Made by a program: the position numbers and the translations under genes. A DNA stretch of 64,000 nt from Hawksworthiomyces lignivorus (Eukaryota; Ascomycota; Sordariomycetes; Ophiostomatales; Ophiostomataceae): assembly GCA_002917075.1 (NCBI GenBank), contig NTMA01000005.1:682001-746000 (forward strand). The letters are read 5' to 3'. The notes below the pieces were generated by a model that did not search any database, was not told where the DNA came from, and saw only the letters and a program-made list of their open reading frames with translations. Shown one piece after another: positions 10,213 through 21,622 of the stretch. Each line of letters starts with the position of its first letter. Position 1 is the first letter of the stretch.

Positions 10213-10893
10213 ATGAAGGTCTTCTCCAACACAGTCACTTTCGACTACTCCTGGGAGGAAGTCTCTACAGCAAACTGGCGGAAATACTGCCCATGGAATG
10301 AGAAGTCCACCCACGTCATTGCCGTCGACACACTCTCTCGCACCGTGGACCCGGCTACCGGTATTTTGCGCACCGAACGTCTTATCACATGCAAGCAGAG
10401 CGTGCCAGACTGGCTGAAGACTGTCTTTGGCAATGCCATCTGCAACGGCGGCGAGAGCCATGTCTTTGAGACGTCCTACGTGGACCCCGAAGCCCGCTCT
10501 GTCATTATGGTCAGCCAGAACCTCACCTGGTCCAACCTGCTGAGCGTTCAAGAGACCGTCGTCTACCGGCCGGCAGACTCCACTGCTTCGTCCCACCAGA
10601 CTCAGTTCGTTCAGGATGCCAAGATCACGGCTTTGTGCGGTGGCTGGCAGCGCATCCGCAACGCTATCGAGGAGAGCTTAGTAACGCGATTCCACGACAA
10701 TGCCATCAAGGGCCGCGAAGGATTCGAAGCTGTTCTGGCCATGAGTCGGCGCGTCTTTGCCGAAGAGAAGGAGAGGGAGCAGATGCTCTCGTCTGCCACT
10801 GCGGCTGCTGTGGCTGCGGCGGGCAACCCATTTCACCGCGCCATAACAGGTGATATCGACTCGAGCCGGGAGACGATGAAGATGGCCCAATAA
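10213..10893 (+). CDS. UPS2: PRELI/MSF1 domain protein, Ups2-like
   Basis: An intronless gene of 226 residues. PRELI-domain proteins sit in the mitochondrial intermembrane space, pair with Mdm35 and shuttle acidic phospholipids between the two mitochondrial membranes. Yeast Ups2 moves phosphatidylserine for phosphatidylethanolamine synthesis. The opening MKVFSNTVTFDYSWEEV, then ANWRKY, STHVIAVDTLSR and RTERLITCKQ, follow Ups2/Ups3 more closely than Ups1, whose N-terminus differs. The domain fills residues 1 to about 180. The Ala-rich C-terminal tail is not part of the fold. The start is supported by the conserved N-terminus and by the AAA before the ATG. Assignment to Ups2 rather than Ups3 rests on recalled family motifs and is less certain than the PRELI fold itself. 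Confidence 0.88.
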   Translation: MKVFSNTVTFDYSWEEVSTANWRKYCPWNEKSTHVIAVDTLSRTVDPATGILRTERLITCKQSVPDWLKTVFGNAICNGGESHVFETSYVDPEARSVIMVSQNLTWSNLLSVQETVVYRPADSTASSHQTQFVQDAKITALCGGWQRIRNAIEESLVTRFHDNAIKGREGFEAVLAMSRRVFAEEKEREQMLSSATAAAVAAAGNPFHRAITGDIDSSRETMKMAQ

Positions 10894-13252
10894 AGATAAC
10901 GCTGTACATACATTCCCAATCTCCAATTCGATACGGACGAATTTCGCAACAACATATTACCTTTTTTCTTTCACGACACATAGCGATGACTTATTTTTCG
11001 TCCGACATTCTCGTCTCCTGCCATACAACAGCGTTTCTTCTTCTTGGCTTTGAATACAGCATTTCTGGAGCATATAAAATTTCAAGGGATACATGGATAT
11101 AGGTTATAAAAGTTTTACTGCAAAGGGCGGAAAAGATTTGATTTTTGAGGCGTTACGGCGGGCTATATACATTTTTCATTCGATGATCTCGCTAGGAAGA
11201 TGACGAGTTTGGGTCCTTCTATCCATTTCGTGCAGAGAAACCGAGCATCAGCTTGGCCGAGCTGAGGAAGGCGTATGGTGCTCACACCAACGCTCTATTA
11301 TATTGACAACTTGCTGTCACGATGGTTATGAGCCAGAGGTTGCCTTGGAATCTCACTGACGTGAAACCAAGTGCAACCGTTGAACACATAGATTCGGGAT
11401 ATAGACAAAGAGGGCTGGCTTTGGTGATCTATTTTAGATGTCTTGAGGACAGAGATACAGAGATACACAAATACCATCTTCACTTTTCCTGCTTCAAATC
11501 TATCTCGGCTAAGAAAATCTCGTGGTGAAACCGAAAGATTCCAGCCATGGCAACCTCAGAAGTTTTTCTAGGCACCTTTGATTCGTCCTTCTAATAAAGA
11601 AGAGGCTTCAATTTGGTTCCTTGAAGAATTGTCCACGAGATTGAATAAACTACCTAGTAGCGATATCTTTGAGTTCTGCGGCGGATTACAACCCCGATAG
11701 CACGACTCTTACTTTGGTGATGTCTGGTATTGTTTTCAATCTGCGCGAGCCGGCCTCAAGAATCGCTTCTCTAGGGTTTCCTTTATTACATAGCAATGCT
11801 TCATAATGCCAAAACTGTGAAATAAGAATAAGGTCAGGGCCGTAAGGATTCCATTCGAGCATATCTGTGACTTCAATCATCAGAAAAGAAAACTCAGGAG
11901 ACACGGACTGTGTGATGAGGCATCCCATGTCTCTCTCTCTGTAGTCATCATTCTGTCCCATTCATAGAACAGCAAAGCTGTTGAAGATGTTCTCTACGTA
12001 CAGAGAACTACAAATTCTCTAATTCACACGTTGTATCTTTCATATTGGCGGCAGTTCCAGAAACTATACCAAATATAGAATTCAGGTACACTCGAAAGGG
12101 CGTGCAATATCTTTCGGTGTGCATTTACCACCCATGTCAAGAGTGCAAAGACCCACTACAACACTGGGCACCAGTTGATCTACCCGTGTTCTGGAGATGT
12201 ATTTTCTATTCTGTTGGGAAATAAACACTATTACAGGGGGGGACCCGCTTTGATCAAGTAAGGTCCGAGCTTCATGTACGCTCTCTCTGCATTTGGCTGT
12301 CTATTTCAATTGTGAATGTCCTCAACGAATAATACAACGTGCTTTGAAAAAGAAAGACATAGTTAGGGAGGTACTTAAGGTCCTTCCGCGGTGGGTCGGT
12401 GACCGCCGTTCGAGTGTTGTTGAGAGAAACAGAAGGCTGAAAATGGAATGCATCATCTGTAATCAAGGTCCCGTCTAATACACCTACTGTAAGCCTACTG
12501 CTGGTTTCACCGCTATTTGAGGTCAATAAGGGGAGCCAAGAACGTGGAATAACAGAGATAACCGTCAGATGTAAGTAGTACAGAACCTTTGCTTTGTTTT
12601 GCAAAGAGAAACAAGACAGCAGAAGATGATCGAAAGATTGCGACGAGTGTACATGTGCATGAATCAGAACACTGCGTGGTCACTGCCTCGAGATGAGTAC
12701 TGTAGCTCTCTTTCTTCTGCCGTTCAGTACGGCAACGAAGTGAGATATGTGGAGTCAACCATTGGTTGGGAAATACAGTCCAAGGGGGGAGATAAGATAC
12801 AATAGAGGAGGTACAGTATGCGGTTGAATCTAACTATACTACATACAATACATGTACTACTCCGCATAGCTTTATTACGTACGTACAAAGCTTCAAGTGT
12901 CTTGGATTCACCTCACACCACCACGGCTGGTCATCCCCATCCCTAATCGTTTCTTCTTCGTCGTAGCTCCCGTGCATACGCATATAGTGTGCCTCATTCC
13001 CCTCTTTCTCTTCCATCTTACCACCTCCAGCGGACTTCCGGCACTTGAGCCACGCTTCGCTTTACATTTCCCTCTGACTCGTGAGACTTGTCCCAGCGCT
13101 CTTCATCACAGCCCAGTTGTCTTTTCCCTATCAACTTTTGTTTTTCATCCTGAATTTGTCCATATCCATTGATATTCTTAATCCCTTCTGTCCTGGTCTC
13201 GTTGTGCTGCCTCCATCGATATATCTGTTACAGTTCTCTTCAAATATCCAAA
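10894..13252. other. Intergenic, 2.4 kb
   Basis: No supported gene. Open frames are short and lack recognisable motifs. The last 350 bases are C/T-rich and look like the promoter and leader of the gene at 13253. Confidence 0.5.
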
Positions 13253-14011
13253 ATGACTAGAGTTACCGCTCCTATCAATAAGCTTGCGCGATCCCTCGGC
13301 TCCCATCCTTCGGTTGCGCGCCCAGTCTACATTGCCAATGCGGCAAGCCACTCCCGCAGTGCTACATCTAGGGCAGCCACTCAGTCTGACCTTAATGAGC
13401 GGGATGATGTACGCTCTTTCTCCATCTATGATCCATGGCCGTGCTATGAAGCTTCTTCAACTAACCAAGGTCCGATGCAGAGCAATCGTCGGTTCACCAT
13501 GACCCATCGCCCGACGCCGAGCCCCGTGCCGTCCCGCAACCGCGTTGTGCCTCTGATGCAGACCTTCCGCACTTCGGCGCCCAAACCTGCCAAGCTCGAT
13601 ACAAGTACTATCGACTATGCCGTCATGCCGTCATTTGTGGAAGAGACCTCCGATGCCGGGTTGGCGTCTCTCCGGGTGCCTCTCCTACCGGACAATTTCT
13701 TCCCCGATCGGAAAAATCTCCAGGGCCACGCACCAGAGGCGGTTGACGGCCCCCTGGCCGCGCCCCAGATCATGGTGGTCGCTGCCCATCCAGAAAATGT
13801 GACGCCAGCATCGGCCCTGACCGAAATCGAGGGCATGGGCATCGACGGTGTTGAGCTCAAATTTGCACATCTGCCAGTGATTGGCGGCGTGGAAGGCGCA
13901 AGCACTGGTGCCGGCAAGACAGAGTCAGAGCCCGGCATGCTGCGTGATCTGTGGAAAGGACTTGTCGAAGATTTAACTACGTCACCCGCACCCTCTCATA
14001 AAACGGCTTAG
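13253..14011 (+). CDS. Fungal protein of unknown function
   Basis: An intronless frame of 252 residues. I chose the ATG at 13253 because it follows CCAAA, a good fungal start context. The open frame extends 28 codons further upstream, but that part is a hydrophobic translation of the pyrimidine-rich leader. The N-terminus has many Arg, Ser and Ala residues and few acidic ones (KLARSLGSHPSVARPVY), which is compatible with mitochondrial import. The rest has no repeats, membrane segments or motifs that I recognise. It contains SFSIYDPWPCYEA and an Ala/Pro-rich second half. Codon use is GC-rich at third positions in the 3' half, like neighbouring genes, which supports coding. No function is proposed. 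Confidence 0.62.
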   Translation: MTRVTAPINKLARSLGSHPSVARPVYIANAASHSRSATSRAATQSDLNERDDVRSFSIYDPWPCYEASSTNQGPMQSNRRFTMTHRPTPSPVPSRNRVVPLMQTFRTSAPKPAKLDTSTIDYAVMPSFVEETSDAGLASLRVPLLPDNFFPDRKNLQGHAPEAVDGPLAAPQIMVVAAHPENVTPASALTEIEGMGIDGVELKFAHLPVIGGVEGASTGAGKTESEPGMLRDLWKGLVEDLTTSPAPSHKTA

Positions 14012-15500
14012 CTTGCTGGATGGGCTCGTGCTTCACTTCTACTGTCGCACAGCTGCTGATGTTTTCACACGATATTTTTATGACTTATATTTCATTGCGA
14101 ACATTTCGCTTCGTCTTCATTTTACAGATTTCAAATTGGCTTTACTTGTTTGGATAAAACGAAGTCCGGAAAACACATAAAAGCGATTTATTGGCAATTG
14201 GCTGCCACGGGCGGGATTAGGCTGTGGTTTGTTTCTTTTTTTTTTCTCTTTTTCACATGTACGATCTTTGTAATTATGGCCAGCATTGGCCAGTCTGAGC
14301 GTTTCCATAATTATCAACTTGTGTTCCAAACATCTTCATGAGAGCCGAGAAGGCCCTTATTAGCGACTCTAGCATTCTGCACCGTTGGGCACTTCAGTCC
14401 GGCTGTCTTCATCCTTAGGGGAAAATGGGAGCCCCGGCACCACTCAGTTCCGCCAGTCTGTCACTAAAGCCCAGTGTCGCTATGACCTCAAAGAGCGCTC
14501 GGCCCATGGGATTCCCTTCAAGGGCTAGGGTTGCAGCACAATTACAAGTGCATCATCGCATCGATGTGTGAGATTTGTGATAGTACAAGCTTTCTGTAAC
14601 AAGATCGACGGCACGTAAGGCGGCGGCGTAGTTGCGTCTAAAAGGGCATCTCACCACTAAATATAATGCTGCCAGCAGTGCCTAAGACCGAACAGTACAA
14701 GTGGATCGATGTCCACGTTTCTGGTTATGTTCTTCTGCGAGTATGCGCTGGAGCAAACTTACCATGGAACAGTGGTCGTCATATTTGCTGCCACCGGCAG
14801 AATAACGCAACCATGAGAAAGGTGCCAGAGGCAATGCGCGGTCGAGATCAGCTTTGACACTTCGGCCGGGACATATATTAATACACGCATATATATATGA
14901 AGCGCGAGATGCTGCGTCCCCTTGGGGCAGAGTGAAATAAAGACAGTTTTATTTCTATAGCTTGACAATTCTTGTCTCTTCGTTTATATTTCGATCCGCT
15001 ATCACACATCGCTCGTCTTTTTTACACTTCTAGATATTTTAACGCTTTTAATTCAGATTCTACTTCCCTTTCTGAGTCAACCCAGAGAACGCATCAGGTC
15101 GAAGAAATTTAACGTTTTTATCCTGTTGATTTGCCCATACGGTTTAAAGGCACGACTCCGCGGATACGAAACAATCACCCAAAATACAAGAATACTACTG
15201 TAGTTGATCTACAGTAGCTTTGTATCCGATAACAGATTGTGACAAGTGTTCCGCTTTGGATCGTCTGTCACAGTCAGACTAGAAAAAGAGTGTGTGAGAA
15301 GGCAGCGAAAACACTCATTCATTTTGCCGGTTTCTGCTGTGACAGAGCTGTACCATGCAAGCAGAGGCGCATTGCGCGAAAGTCTCTTTTTTCGCTCCAA
15401 CGGGATAAGAAAATAATACCAGGAAACTCAAGAATTATACGTTTAATACAATTGCAGCGTTCTCGAAAGGGGTAAAAAAGGGGAGCAAGGGTCCACCACC
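14012..15500. other. Intergenic, 1.5 kb
   Basis: AT-rich DNA between two plus-strand genes. I see no gene, RNA gene or clear repeat. Confidence 0.5.
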
Positions 15501-17314
15501 ATGCACAAGGCTACGCTTGCCACTGGTGGCACTCCGACCAGCCAAAATGCGTCTCCATTTTTCTTTACCCTTTTCAACGGCGGATCACCCGAAGTGCTCT
15601 CGTCTTCCATACCCACAACGACGACTACCGCTGCTGCTCTCTCTCGTTCACGGCCGGGAACCAGTGCAGGCGAACAGCAACCCTCGCCGCAGCCGCTCTC
15701 ACAGCAACCGCCGCCACCACCTTTACCGCCGTCCATCCCCCTGCCGCAACCTCCTCCATTCCCTCCTGGCGGCGACCGGCGTCCCAACGTCTTGACCAAG
15801 GATCGCCGGCCATCTTTGAGCAAAAAGCCGTCTTTCACGCGCCGCCGCGGCTCAACTTCAAACGGATCCGGTGGCACTGGAGTGGGCTTCTTGTCCCAGC
15901 AGCCGCAGCACAGCCGCCACCAAAGCAGCAACAGCATTGGAGGCAGCTTGAGCAGCATCACTAGCCCGCCCACCGAAGGCAATCCGGTGCTTCGCCCTCC
16001 GCTGCCTTCTGACTGGGTGGCCGCGACCGCAGCAGGACGAAAAGATTCGCCAAATTGGGACGCTGTCGTCTCCGGCTTCGACACCACCAGCCCGACTTTG
16101 ACCACAACTGCTACCACCCCCAGCTTCTCGCACCGCCGGCAGCCGTCGGTCAAGATGATGGGCACAACTTTGGTCGGGGCCGGCAATCCCGGGCTCGGCA
16201 TCAGCCTGAACGGAATAGGTACAGTGACCAACGCTGCACTATTGACCGAGCTGTCTCTGCTGCACCAGCACATGCAGGAGATGGCCAACAAGCGCATCAC
16301 CACCCTCAACTATCTGCGGAAAGCGTGAGTTTACTCTGTTTTCTCTTCCCTGGGGATTTTTTTCTTTTTCGGCTTATGATCTTCTACTGACAAGATGTCT
16401 TGTTCTGCAGCCACGAGGGCCGTGTCTACTGGTTTAACACGCTCCGCTTCGACCGCCCAGACCTTTCCCGCATGCCCTACTTCGACCCGCGCCGCCTCAC
16501 CCGCCGCGCCACCAACTATCTGCTCCTCGGCCTCTCGATCCCCGCCGTCGTCGACCTCAACTCGACGTCGGCGATCGAGCTGCTGCGCAGCCTCAACGCG
16601 CTGCTGGCCGAGTTCGACGCCTTCCAGCAGCTGCACTCCGAGTCCGGCACCAGCAGCACCGCCAGCTCCCTGTCGCGCGCCGCGCGGCTGCCGCAGATGT
16701 TCCGGCGGTCTGCGCCGGGGTCCAAGGTGCGGCGTACGAGCAGCAGCGCCGCATCCGGATCCAACGATTTCGGCGTGCCCGGCAGCGGCAGCTTTGACGG
16801 CGGACCAGGCGGCCTGCCGTCGGCGGGCACGGGAGCGTGCGGCATCGGCAGCATCGCGGACAGCATCGGCGGCAGCGCCCTGACGCTGGTGAACAGCGAG
16901 ACGGGCGCCAGCGTCGGCGGCGCGACGCTCGGCGGGGGCGTCGCGGCTCCCGCCCCCGGCACGTCTGCCGCGTCGACGGCCTTTGCCACCCACTACGACA
17001 ACAACGCCGACCTGCTGCCCGGCGAGGAGTACGCGCTGCTGCTGACGCCGAGCCTGCCGTTCGACCCCGACTTCTTCGAGACGTTCGCCACGCTCTGCGA
17101 CGTCCTGATCGACTGCTACTCGCGCATCCTCAGCCTCGTGCCCACGCCGCGCGACTGCTCCGCCACGATAGCCGAGCTCTTCACCAAGGCTGACGCCCGC
17201 GTGCGCAAGCTGCTGGTGCAGGGCGTGGTCAAGGAGTTCGAGGACAACAGCCGGGCCGGCGCCAAGACGGAGGTGGCCAATGTGGGCAAGGTGGTCCTCG
17301 GCGGCCTGATGTGA
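15501..17314 (+). CDS. Conserved fungal protein, Ser/Pro-rich N-terminus
   Basis: Two exons, 15501..16324 and 16411..17314, give 575 residues. The intron starts GTGAGT and ends TTCTGCAG and joins NYLRKA to HEGRVYWFNTLRFD in frame. The first 220 residues are low complexity, rich in Ser, Thr, Pro and Gln with a poly-Pro block, and look disordered. A structured part begins near LLTELSLLHQHMQEM (about residue 250) and continues through WFNTLRFDRPDLSRMPYFDP and the helical RRATNYLLLGLSIP. A Gly/Ser-rich insertion follows. The C-terminus again looks conserved, LPFDPDFFETFATLCDVLID and LFTKADARVRKLLVQGVVKEF. I believe this is a family conserved in filamentous ascomycetes, but I cannot assign a function. 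No membrane segment or signal peptide is seen. Confidence 0.75.
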
Positions 17315-19400
17315 CGAGAGCAAAGGCGAAAAGGAGGCGTTTGAACAGCAGAGCCTGATAAGCGTCAGAGGATGTAATAACTATGCTGCTCTGTGTTGAC
17401 ACAGGGCCATGGCACAGGGCCTGTATCCTAAAGTGCATTGCCTGGGCTTATGAGTTTCTTATTCTTTTTTTTTTTTTTTTTGCATTTGTACGGGCATTTA
17501 GGCAGCCCAAAAGATATCATGAGAGCCATGTCAGGGAATCATTTGGATTAAGGATGACGTTCGGGATCATTAATATACCGGATGATATTATGTCAATTCA
17601 ACTTTATGCAATTGTTTGTATTATATCGTATTTAGAAAGTATGTTTGAATTTTTCGAATAATTAACCGATGCATACTGCATCACCAAATGCCTAGCTACT
17701 TAGCAAAGGCTTTGCTTGGAAGTTCGTTCAGAAACCATAACGCATGTACATCTAGTCGTCATGACGGAGATTTTCTCCGGTCAGTGCTTGACTCTATTGT
17801 ATGAATCATCATGAGAACTTTCAATGGCGCAACTGAAGTGTAAGGCCTGGAGGCCAAACACAAATCCCCCAGGATGAGCGTATTATCAAGTGAGAGTTCG
17901 AGAACACGATTCCCAATGAAGCCGAAGGGACAAAAAGAAGACAGAGACAATGTAGGAACTTCTCTACCCATGAGAGGAAAGAATGCGCCTGTAAGAGTGT
18001 CTAGCGTCTCGCTTCTCTTCAGTCCCTTCTGCCTTCTCGAGAATAATGAGAACAAAACTAGAAACGCAAGATCAAGAACCTTCCTTCTGCAAAGCAGAAG
18101 GTGGCTTGGTTGAATGGTTTGAACCCCCTCGCTCCGAGAATAAGCCCCATCGAGTAACTCGCCAAAGAGGCGTTTCCGCATCTGGCGAGCAATCGCATGC
18201 CTGTTTATATTCGGACGAAATACTCCCTAGCCCAAGATACCATTGTCTTCCTAATTTCAAAAGCCCGCTTCAGCCCCTTCTCCTCCACGGCCATCTTCCT
18301 CTGAACGCCTCTTTCGACGCAACGATAGCGGACTCATATCTTCATCCATAGGTGGTACCGAACGCCAAAAGAGGTATCGAGAAAGAGATCGAGAAGTTAT
18401 CACAAGAGCTGAAGAAGAGAAAGAGGAATATAGAAAGATCAGATTGATATCCCATCACGGGCAGAGATGAGCCGCAGGTGTCATTACGGCGGCGCGTTTC
18501 CGCATCGCTTCCCCGTAAAGGGAAAGCTGTCCGGGGACTTTCTCCCAAAGCTTGATCAAGTCATGAGACGAGAAAATCAAAGTTTTGCTTGTCTCCATTT
18601 GGAGCTTCGAAGGCGATTTTGTCGGGCGAGGGAGCTTGTAGGAAGAAGAAGAGAAGGAAGAAAAAATGAAGAGGAAAAAAAATCGCTTTTGAAATTAGGG
18701 AAAAAAAGAGTGGGCCTTCTTTCTGCCATAAGCGGTGAGAGTACTTTTTTTTTTTTGTTCCTTGCATCCGCTGTAATTGGCCTAAAACAACTGCATAGAG
18801 GATCATTTTTAGGGCCTCGCTAGGCTCCAAGGCTGCAACAGGCAGTAAAGGTGATGTTACAGGCACCCATAGGCACCGACGACGACAATAAATGTCGCTT
18901 GATCATGTGGCTCCTTTCTATCTACTATTTATTGAATAGTTGCCGTTAGGTCGTATCAGGATATTGTGCATATGTTGGTTGTCTTTATGTGAATGGGTTA
19001 TTTGTGAATATATATGGAATAGTTTCTGGGCATATTACATATATTGTGAAAGCAGTTAAGGCGCTAAAATTTTTGGTGGCGAGGAAAGCTAACGATTGGT
19101 GACCGCAATTCTACCTGCGTTCACTTCGCGCCTCTAATCTCTTCGTCTCTTGTTCTGCCTTCAATCCTTACGCGCCTTCTTGAGTTTTTCTCTGCTCTAC
19201 AGCTACCTTCACAAGGAGTGAGCCGAGCCGATCTCTTTTATTTGCCCTAGGTTCGACAAGTCGGGACATCGACGACAGGGCATCGACATTTTGTCTCCCT
19301 CGTGGCCTTTTGTTCCGCCTCTCTCTCGCGTCTCTGGCTCTGCTTCGACCCTGAACCACGCGACTTGTGATTCCTCGTTTCCCTTCTTCGCCTGCACAAA
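17315..19400. other. Intergenic, 2.1 kb
   Basis: No supported gene. It contains a T tract near 17466, a perfect 8-bp hairpin (CCTTCTGC-AAA-GCAGAAGG, 18083..18101) and two copies of GCGTTTCCGCATC about 320 bases apart. The last 250 bases are pyrimidine-rich promoter and leader for the Rae1 gene. Confidence 0.5.
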
Positions 19401-20570
19401 ATGTCGACTTTGTTTGGCGCCGCGGCCGCCCAGGCTAACAACACGGTCGGTGACCTCAAGGGCGATGTGGCCGTACCAAACCCCCCGGAAGACAGCATCT
19501 CGGACCTCTCTTTCAACCCTAGCCCGAATGACCAAAAAGACTTTATGGTTGTGTCCAGCTGGGATAAGAAGGTCCGCATCTACGAAGTCAACACAGGCAC
19601 TGGTCAATCTGAGGGCCGCCTTATGTACGAGCACAATGCACCCGTCCTCAGCTGCCATTTTGCCAAGGACGGCAAGCGCGTCGTCTCTGCCGGCGCCGAC
19701 AATCAGGCCCGGCTATGCGATCTCGAGTCTGGCAAGAACGAACCGGTGGCTCAGCACGACCAGCCGATCCGGTCAGTCAAGTTCTTTGACGTGGACGGCG
19801 CGGGCGGCCAGCAGATGATCGTCACGGGCTCGTGGGACAAGACGGTGAAATACTGGGATCTGCGGCAGCAGCAGCCCGTAGCAACAGTGCAGTGCCAGGA
19901 GCGCATCTACACGATGGATGTCAAGGACAACCTGCTGGTTGTGGGCACGGCCGATCGGTACATCAACGTGATCAACCTAAAGGAGCCCACCAAGCTGTAC
20001 AAGACGCTGCAGAGCCCGCTGAAGTGGCAGACGCGGGTGGTTAGCTGCTTCAACGACTCGGCCGGCTTCGCTATTGGCAGCATTGAAGGCCGCTGTGCCA
20101 TTCAGTATGTCGAGGACAAAGATTCCAGGTATGTTCTTCCCTCCTCTCCGCCTCTTAGCTGCTTTGCTCTCCCTCTTTTGCTGAGCTTCTCTCGTCCTAA
20201 CTAACATCACAGCTCCAATTTCTCCTTCCGCTGTCACCGCGAGGCCCCCCAGGGCAACACCACGCAAGTGTATGCGGTGAACGACATCTCCTTCAACCCC
20301 GTCCACGGTACGTTTTCAACAGCTGGCTCCGATGGCACGTTCCACTTCTGGGACAAGGACGCCAAGCACCGCCTCAAGGGCTACCCATCTGTCGGTGGCA
20401 GCATCACGACGGCCAAGTTCAACCGCGACGGCAAGGTCTTCGTTTATGCGGTTTCCTACGACTGGTCCAAGGGCTACCAAAACAACAACCCACAATATCC
20501 CACTAAAATCATGCTGCATCCTGTTCTGCCTGACGAATGCAAGCCGCGGCCGAGTGTCAAGAAGCGGTAA
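19401..20570 (+). CDS. rae1: Rae1/Gle2, WD40 mRNA export factor
   Basis: Rae1 (yeast Gle2) is a WD40 beta-propeller that binds the GLEBS motif of a nucleoporin at the nuclear pore and is needed for poly(A) RNA export. Two exons, 19401..20128 and 20213..20570, encode 361 residues, close to the 365 of yeast Gle2. The 84-nt intron starts GTATGT, has a CTAAC branch site and ends CACAG. It joins KDSS to NFSFRCHR, the conserved core. Visible hallmarks are the opening PNPPEDSISDLSFNP, then SSWDKKVRIYEV, GSWDKTVKYWDLR, SIEGRCAIQYV and the C-terminal FHFWDKDAKHRLK and FAYAVSYDW-type segment (here FVYAVSYDW). A polyadenylation-like AATAAA lies at 20622. Identification is firm. Confidence 0.97.
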
Positions 20571-21622
20571 ATGTGGGAGAAATGCGATAATAGAGCGATT
20601 GTTATGATTTGACGGCAAGAAAATAAAACTGAAAAAAAAGCAACAGACATAAAGAATATAGTATTCCTAATGAGATGAGCCACCGGGAGTCACGACATCG
20701 TTGAAGAGAGCGAAAGAAGCAGAACTATCTAGCATATTCGCACGCCTGCTTTCACATCTATAGTCGCCTCTTTGGCTCAGAAAGGGGGCTGTTACTCAGT
20801 GAAGATTGGGGGTTGATAAGCGCCGCGGTCATAAAGCGTGAAACAAAAAGAACCAAATAGGTTGATACTGTTCTGTGATCGTTTTTGGTTTGGCTAGTCA
20901 TTGACGGCCGAGAAATAGGATTGGACGCTGGCAGCAATTTTATATTAGATTGGTTGGATTCTCCATGTATGAGTAGTTACTCTTTTCCCTTCCCAAGCCC
21001 TGTATGTAGCAAATAGCAAAAGCCTTGACTTGCATTCGCACTGAGGCGATGTTTTAATCCAATAACAGCTGTGAAAATTGTCGTGTCTGAAATACACCAT
21101 GCGGTTTGTCGAAAGCAGCTCTCTAATGGTTCGAGATAGCTTGTTGCTGATACGTGGGGCTTTCTAAGCGACGAGGGGCAGAATACTAGCTCCCGGTGCC
21201 TCTGTGAGGAAGACGCAAGGCAGCTTTATGCAAGAGCTTAAGAAACAGGAGAGATCAAGGAGAAATCATCTAATAGGACTCGCCATTATAAAAAAGAGGT
21301 GAAGAAAGTGCGGTATCAGTGCCAATCTAAGCGCAATTCGGTAATCGTCTCGTACGTGTGTACTTAGCTGCCGTTGAAGCATGGCCAGATCCACCTTCCA
21401 CATGCTGGGAAACTAATCGCTGAAGTTAATTTATCTACGTCAAATGAGGACCTTCCCCAACACTACCCCCAAATTAGTACAGCCGACCAGAGAAGCCCAG
21501 CTGCGACTTTGAATACGCAACTCAACCATATTGTCTTTTCTGCTTCGGCTTTCCATACCACCTAGCCCGTACGGACTGTTCCATCCAGTGAAGCGACCGT
21601 CTTTCTACCATACTTTCAAGTC
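20571..21622. other. Intergenic, 1.05 kb
   Basis: This holds the 3' flank of rae1 and the promoter of the cytidylyltransferase gene. No gene is supported. Confidence 0.5.

Noticed and set aside
12361..12430. 5S rRNA-like words (ACTTAAGG, GGTGGGTCGGTGACC)
   Set aside because: Resembles the 5S internal promoter only loosely. The flanks do not pair as a 5S stem and there is no terminal T run where expected.
13169..13252. 28-codon upstream extension of the gene at 13253
   Set aside because: Translation of a pyrimidine-rich leader; the downstream ATG has the better start context.
16331..17323. 330-codon antisense frame over exon 2 of the Ser/Pro-rich protein
   Set aside because: Artefact of third-position GC bias; it runs across the sense intron and stop without splice or motif support.
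18083..18101. Perfect 8-bp hairpin as a terminator or transposon end
   Set aside because: Isolated, no flanking repeat or target-site duplication, and fungal genes do not use hairpin terminators.
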